From Acetobacteraceae bacterium (lineage in GTDB: Bacteria > Pseudomonadota > Alphaproteobacteria > Acetobacterales > Acetobacteraceae), in NCBI GenBank assembly GCA_947475475.1, contig CANJOG010000180.1, positions 1 to 5,171 of the forward strand: a DNA stretch of 5,171 bases, read 5' to 3'. The position numbers were made by a program, and so were the translations under genes. Positions 1 through 5,171 of the stretch are shown in pieces (position 1 is the stretch's first letter; each line of letters begins with the position of its first letter). The notes beneath the pieces are model-generated. The model was not told the origin of the DNA, ran no database searches, and was given only the letters and a program-made list of their open reading frames with translations.

Positions 1-326
1 ATCACGCCCACATCCTTGTCCAGCGCCTGCTGGGTGGCGGCAATGGCCGCGGCCTTGCGATCGATCACCTGGTCGATCAGCATCGGCAGCAGCATCTGCT
101 GCGGTATGTTGCGCGCCTGCGGAGGGATATCCTGCGCCGCCTCCTGGAGGTCGGACATGCGGATTTCCTGGCCATTCACCTTGGCCACAACCGGGTCCTG
201 GGCCGCGGCAGCGGCGGCCGGCGGAGCAACAGGTGCGGTCTGGGCCAGGACAGGCAGCGCGGTCAGGGCCGGGATAGTCGCCGCGGCCACCAGCAGGGCG
301 GCACGCAGGGAAAGGGCAAAGCGCAT
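1..326 (-). CDS. Exported parvulin-type peptidyl-prolyl cis-trans isomerase (SurA/PpiC-like), N-terminal part, cut by window edge
   Basis: This gene probably encodes a periplasmic foldase that isomerises prolyl bonds in newly exported proteins. Only the first 108 codons are present. Residues 1-28 form a signal peptide: MRF start, hydrophobic core around residues 10-27, and a likely signal peptidase I cut at PVLA|QT. An Ala/Pro-rich linker follows (about 30-43). Then comes DPVVAKVNGQEIRMSDL (44-60), the hallmark opening of SurA_N/PpiC proteins, and an amphipathic helical part with LLPMLIDQVIDRKAA (79-93), typical of their N-terminal chaperone domain. The catalytic parvulin domain would lie beyond the window, so enzymatic activity is inferred from the family. 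The start is supported by GAGG five bases upstream of the ATG. It is divergent from secA, which suits a shared role in protein export. A catalytically inactive SurA-like chaperone is the main alternative. Confidence 0.85.
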   Translation of the reverse strand, partial: MRFALSLRAALLVAAATIPALTALPVLAQTAPVAPPAAAAAAQDPVVAKVNGQEIRMSDLQEAAQDIPPQARNIPQQMLLPMLIDQVIDRKAAAIAATQQALDKDVGV

Positions 327-331
327 CGGAA

Positions 332-335
332 CCTC
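332..335 (-). promoter_or_regulatory. Ribosome binding site of the PPIase gene
   Basis: On the minus strand GAGG (GAGGT with the next base) lies five bases before the ATG at 326-324. This fixes the start and gives a complete signal peptide. Confidence 0.6.
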
Positions 336-398
336 GAATGGGAATGAGCAATCATGGCCGAACTGGCCGCCCCTCACAACCGGGCAGGGCACGCATGT

Positions 399-404
399 AT
401 ATTA
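399..404 (-). promoter_or_regulatory. Possible -10 element for the PPIase gene
   Basis: Positions 396-406 are a conspicuous AT-rich patch in a GC-rich intergenic region. Read on the minus strand it gives TAATAT (four of six matches to TATAAT), which would put the transcript start near 392 and leave a leader of about 65 bases. The matching -35 region (TTCAGC at 427-422, 17-bp spacer) is poor. The same patch read on the plus strand gives TATATT at 398-403 without a good -35, so the direction is uncertain. Confidence 0.25.
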
Positions 405-441
405 CAAAGCAATGCAGTTCAGCTGAAACAGCCCCGATCCG

Positions 442-470
442 TTGACCCGGCGGGGGTTGGGTCCTATCTG
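442..470 (+). promoter_or_regulatory. Predicted sigma70-type promoter of secA
   Basis: TTGACC at 442-447 matches the -35 consensus at five of six positions. It is separated by exactly 17 bases from TATCTG at 465-470, which keeps the TAT of the -10 but matches only three of six positions. Transcription would start near 477 and leave a leader of about 130 bases before the secA ATG. The spacer region also carries the inverted repeat GACCC-N10-GGGTC (444-463). This is the best promoter candidate between the divergent genes, but it rests on consensus matching alone. Confidence 0.45.
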
Positions 471-540
471 AGCCCTGACCAGAAACCAGGCCCCATGGGC
501 ACTGGCGCAGGGTCACGCCGGAATTCCGCTCGCCCCTACC

Positions 541-587
541 GCCCGCCCTCGGGTTGCCGATGGACCAGCCATCGCCGGAGGGAGGGC
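541..587 (+). promoter_or_regulatory. Long stem-loop in the secA mRNA leader
   Basis: The RNA from 541 to 587 can fold into one long hairpin. The paired blocks are 541-544 with 584-587, 546-550 with 578-582, 552-553 with 575-576, and 558-563 with 569-574. The terminal loop is ACCAG (564-568), with two single mismatches and a four-base bulge (554-557). That is 17 base pairs, mostly G-C. It ends eight bases before the secA ribosome binding site and has no T run, so it is not a typical terminator. It also hides a Shine-Dalgarno-like purine stretch, GGAGGGAGGG (577-586). A role in translation control or mRNA stability is inference. Confidence 0.4.
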
Positions 588-595
588 CGCCACGC

Positions 596-600
596 AAAGG
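596..600 (+). promoter_or_regulatory. Ribosome binding site of secA
   Basis: AAAGG lies six bases before the ATG at 607. The purine-rich run at 577-586 resembles an anti-SD target more strongly, but no start codon lies at a suitable distance from it, so AAAGG with ATG 607 is the better reading. Confidence 0.55.
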
Positions 601-606
601 CCTTCA

Positions 607-3323
<2,717 letters not shown>

Positions 3324-3324
<1 letters not shown>

Positions 3325-3410
3325 TGAGAGCGCCGCCGCGCGATGGCCTTACTCGCCCAGGCGAGCATCCGTCACGCGACGATCTGAGCCTGCCAAGACT
3401 GGTGCGCTGA
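3324..3410 (+). other. 28-codon open frame bridging secA and the TPR-glycosyltransferase gene
   Basis: The A of the secA TGA is the first base of an ATG (ATGA overlap at 3322-3326). That ATG opens a 28-codon frame (MRAPPRDGLTRPGEH..., ending LPRLVR) which stops at TGA 3408-3410, directly abutting the next ATG at 3411. It is in the same frame as the downstream gene, so one TGA separates the two. There is no good Shine-Dalgarno before 3324. The segment also contains a perfect inverted repeat CTCGCC-CA-GGCGAG (3352-3365). It may be a coupling peptide, a relic of a longer N-terminus, or chance. I do not recognise the peptide. Confidence 0.25.
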
Positions 3411-4739
3411 ATGCGCGGCCCCCCTCCCGCCTCCGGTAAGCCCGCGCCGGGCAAACGCCCCGCCGCGCGCAGTGCCGAGAGGCTGCGCGACGCGCTCAGC
3501 CTTCTCGCGGATGGCAAGCTCGATGCAGCCCAGTCCTGCTGCGACGCCGTCCTTGCCATCGAGGCGCGGGAGTTGGACGCGCTGCATATCAGTGGCCTGA
3601 TCGCGCTCCGGCGCGGTGACCCGTCCCGTGCCGTCAAGCTTTTCAATGCCGCCATCAGGGTCAATCCCGGCGAGGCGATGGTCTATAACAATCGCGGCCT
3701 GGCCTTGCAGGACCTCCATGAGTTCGATGCCGCCATGGCCAGTTTCGACCGCGCCATCACCTTCAGGCCCGATTATGCCGACGCCTATTTCCATCAATCG
3801 CTGGTGTTGCTGCTGACCGGAGATTTCGACCGCGGCTGGAAGCTGCATGAATGGCGGCGCAAACTCTCCGTCGCCGCACAGACCGAGCATACTGTCATCG
3901 AGCCCGGCTGGCTGTGCCACGACCTTACCGGCAAGACACTGCTGCTCTACAGCGAGCAGGGTCTTGGCGATACGATCATGTTCAGCCGCTATGCAAAACT
4001 GGCCGCCCAACGCGGCGCCAAGGTGATTCTGGCGGCCCCTGCCCCGCTTGTCCCCCTGCTCGCCACACTCGCAGACGGCATCGAGAGCATCGAGATCATC
4101 GAGGCCGGCGCCGAGGTCACCGCCATCGACTATCTCTGCGCCTTGCACTCAGCGCCGTTGGCCTTCGCAACAAGGCTGGAGACCATCCCCTTCGCAGGCC
4201 CTTACCTGCACGCCGATCCTGCCAGGATCAGCACCTGGGAAACCAGGCTCGGTGCCAGGACGCGGCCCCGGATCGGTATCGCCTGGAGCGGCAATCCGAG
4301 TTTCAAGTCCGACCACACACGCAGCATGCACCTCGCGCAACTGCTCGCGCATCTCCCCGCCAGCTGCGAGTATGTCGCCCTGCAGAATGACATCCGCGCG
4401 CACGACCGCGCTGCCTTTGACGCCACACCCTCGCTCCGCTTCTTCGGCGACGATCTCAGGGATTTTTCCGACACCGCCGCTTTGTGCAGCCTGATGGATG
4501 TGGTGGTCAGCGTCGATACCTCCATCGCCCACCTGGCTGGCGCGCTCGGCAAGCCATGCTGGATCATGCTGCCCTATCTACCCGACTGGCGCTGGCTGCT
4601 CGGCCGCGCCGACAGTCCCTGGTATGAGTCGGTCCGATTGTTCCGCCAGGATGGAGACCGCTCCTGGGAGCCGGTCCTTGCCCGCATCAGCGCGGAACTG
4701 GCGGCACTTGCGCGCCCGGAAAGTTCCGAGGGGCGTTGA
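3411..4739 (+). CDS. TPR-repeat glycosyltransferase family protein (GT-B fold, heptosyltransferase-like)
   Basis: This 442-residue protein is probably cytoplasmic, with no signal peptide or membrane segment. Residues 1-20 are Pro/Arg/Lys-rich and probably disordered. Four TPR-like units follow at about 22-54, 55-88, 89-122 and 123-151. The third is the clearest (VYNNRGLALQDLHEFDAAMA, 91-110). The C-terminal half resembles TPR-linked glycosyltransferases related to GT9 heptosyltransferases: SEQGLGDTIMFSRY (181-194), GIAWSGNP (289-296), VVSVDTSIAHLAGALGKP (365-382) as the nucleotide-sugar binding part, and PDWRWLLGRADSPWY (391-405). The family transfers sugars to proteins or surface glycans; donor and acceptor cannot be read here. 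The start at 3411 has no strong Shine-Dalgarno and directly follows an in-frame TGA, which suggests translational coupling to upstream translation. It lies 86 bases after secA on the same strand with no clear terminator between, so co-transcription is plausible. Confidence 0.88.
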   Translation: MRGPPPASGKPAPGKRPAARSAERLRDALSLLADGKLDAAQSCCDAVLAIEARELDALHISGLIALRRGDPSRAVKLFNAAIRVNPGEAMVYNNRGLALQDLHEFDAAMASFDRAITFRPDYADAYFHQSLVLLLTGDFDRGWKLHEWRRKLSVAAQTEHTVIEPGWLCHDLTGKTLLLYSEQGLGDTIMFSRYAKLAAQRGAKVILAAPAPLVPLLATLADGIESIEIIEAGAEVTAIDYLCALHSAPLAFATRLETIPFAGPYLHADPARISTWETRLGARTRPRIGIAWSGNPSFKSDHTRSMHLAQLLAHLPASCEYVALQNDIRAHDRAAFDATPSLRFFGDDLRDFSDTAALCSLMDVVVSVDTSIAHLAGALGKPCWIMLPYLPDWRWLLGRADSPWYESVRLFRQDGDRSWEPVLARISAELAALARPESSEGR

Positions 4740-4764
4740 GATTGCAGATTTAATATCCGATAAT
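4736..4764 (+). promoter_or_regulatory. Predicted sigma70-type promoter of the Nudix gene
   Basis: TTGAGA at 4736-4741 matches the -35 consensus at five of six positions. After exactly 17 bases comes GATAAT at 4759-4764, also five of six for the -10. The -35 overlaps the stop codon of the TPR-glycosyltransferase gene. The start of transcription is expected near 4771, giving a leader of about 75 bases. The local AT-rich stretch (4741-4764) stands out in this GC-rich window. Confidence 0.6.
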
Positions 4765-4769
4765 CGCGG

Positions 4770-4802
4770 CACCCGGAGCCTGGGCTTCCTTGCCGGGTGT
4801 TT
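4770..4802 (+). terminator. Hairpin with short T run, possible terminator of the TPR-glycosyltransferase transcript
   Basis: CACCCGG (4770-4776) and CCGGGTG (4793-4799) form a perfect 7-bp stem, followed at once by TTT (4800-4802). The 16-base loop contains a smaller inverted repeat, AGCC-TG-GGCT (4777-4786). The stem is strong but the T run is short, so factor-independent termination may be partial. The predicted start of the Nudix transcript falls within the left arm, so the hairpin may instead sit at the 5' end of that mRNA. Confidence 0.45.
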
Positions 4803-4835
4803 ACCACAATGCGTTCCCCGCCAGGATCGCGCCTG

Positions 4836-4839
4836 AGGA
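4836..4839 (+). promoter_or_regulatory. Ribosome binding site of the Nudix gene
   Basis: AGGA, within TGAGGAT, lies seven bases before the ATG at 4847. This favours that start over the in-frame ATG three codons later at 4856, for which the spacing would be 16 bases. Confidence 0.6.
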
Positions 4840-4846
4840 TCGTCCC

Positions 4847-5171
4847 ATGCTGGCCATGAAGCCATCGGATTCGCCGGACCCGTCGATCGTTCCGCGCCCT
4901 GCCTCCACCGTCCTGCTGCTGCGCGATGGCGCGCGCGGCATGGAAGTATTCACCGTGGTGCGCCACCACAAGATCGACTTCGCGTCCGGCGCGCTGGTTT
5001 TCCCGGGTGGCAGCCTGGAGGCCGATGATTCAGTCATCGCCGCCAACCCCGATCTCTGCGGCCCAGGCGCCCCCGCCGGCGAAGCCGCGCGCGCCTTCCG
5101 TATTGGCGCCCTCCGCGAGACGTTCGAAGAATGTGGCGTCCTGCTCGCCCGCCCGCAGGGCCGCACGGAAC
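4847..5171 (+). CDS. Nudix hydrolase, NUDT19-like, N-terminal part, cut by window edge
   Basis: The first 108 codons of a Nudix-fold pyrophosphohydrolase are present. An N-terminal strand RPASTVLLLRDG (17-28) leads to the core strand MEVFTVVRHH (32-41) and SGALVFPGGSLEADD (47-61). The catalytic helix is ALRETFEECGVLL (88-100), giving the R-E-x-x-E-E-x-G metal-binding part of the Nudix box. Between the GG and this helix there are about 20 extra residues compared with the canonical 23-residue box. Such an insertion is known in NUDT19-type proteins, whose mammalian members cleave CoA and acyl-CoA to phosphopantetheine products and 3',5'-ADP. CoA-ester hydrolysis is therefore the best family-based guess, but the CoA-contact part of the protein is beyond the window edge. 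It has its own ribosome binding site and promoter and is probably not in the secA unit. Confidence 0.85.
   Translation, partial: MLAMKPSDSPDPSIVPRPASTVLLLRDGARGMEVFTVVRHHKIDFASGALVFPGGSLEADDSVIAANPDLCGPGAPAGEAARAFRIGALRETFEECGVLLARPQGRTE

Noticed and set aside
16..426. 136-codon plus-strand open frame across the PPIase gene
   Set aside because: The minus strand here encodes a clear signal peptide and a SurA/PpiC N-terminal motif. The plus-strand translation is low-complexity Ala/Trp/Ser and continues into the promoter region.
3342..3369. Hairpin between secA and the TPR-glycosyltransferase gene as a terminator
   Set aside because: CTCGCC-CA-GGCGAG with flanking GATG/CATC can pair, but the loop is very tight and no T run follows, so it does not support termination after secA.
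3372..4148. 258-codon open frame on the minus strand, antisense to the TPR-glycosyltransferase gene
   Set aside because: It is a shadow of a well-supported coding region, with no domain recognisable in its translation.

Overview
The window is an ordinary high-GC chromosomal segment, most likely from an alphaproteobacterium. The lineage is suggested by the sequence of SecA (an alphaproteobacterial-type insertion in the second ATPase domain and a CXCX8CH tail). A parvulin-type foldase gene lies divergently next to secA, an arrangement I recall from Alphaproteobacteria. The genus cannot be fixed from this sequence.

Layout. (1) Positions 1-326, minus strand: the 5' part of a gene for an exported SurA/PpiC-like peptidyl-prolyl isomerase, cut by the window edge. 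(2) Positions 327-606: the divergent intergenic region. It holds a good sigma70-type promoter for secA, a weaker AT-rich promoter candidate for the foldase gene, and a 17-bp stem-loop in the secA leader just before its ribosome binding site. (3) Positions 607-3324, plus strand: a complete 905-residue secA with all motor motifs and an intact zinc-binding tail. (4) Positions 3325-3410: a short gap filled by a 28-codon open frame that begins in an ATGA overlap with the secA stop and ends in a TGA abutting the next start codon. (5) Positions 3411-4739, plus strand: a complete 442-residue protein with N-terminal TPR repeats and a C-terminal GT-B, heptosyltransferase-like glycosyltransferase domain. 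(6) Positions 4740-4846: a gap with a near-consensus promoter overlapping the preceding stop, followed by a 7-bp GC-rich hairpin with a short T run. (7) Positions 4847-5171, plus strand: the 5' part of a Nudix hydrolase gene of the NUDT19-like type, cut by the window edge.

Functionally, SecA drives preproteins through SecYEG and the neighbouring PPIase would fold or chaperone the exported products in the periplasm. The divergent pair is therefore a small protein-export locus. The TPR-glycosyltransferase may be co-transcribed or translationally coupled with secA, but its acceptor is unknown. The Nudix gene has its own promoter and looks like an independent unit.

I see no mobile element, CRISPR array, tRNA or rRNA gene, and nothing that amounts to a new multi-gene system. 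The points most worth checking are the secA leader structure, the single in-frame TGA between the secA overlap and the TPR-glycosyltransferase, and the promoter/hairpin overlap before the Nudix gene.
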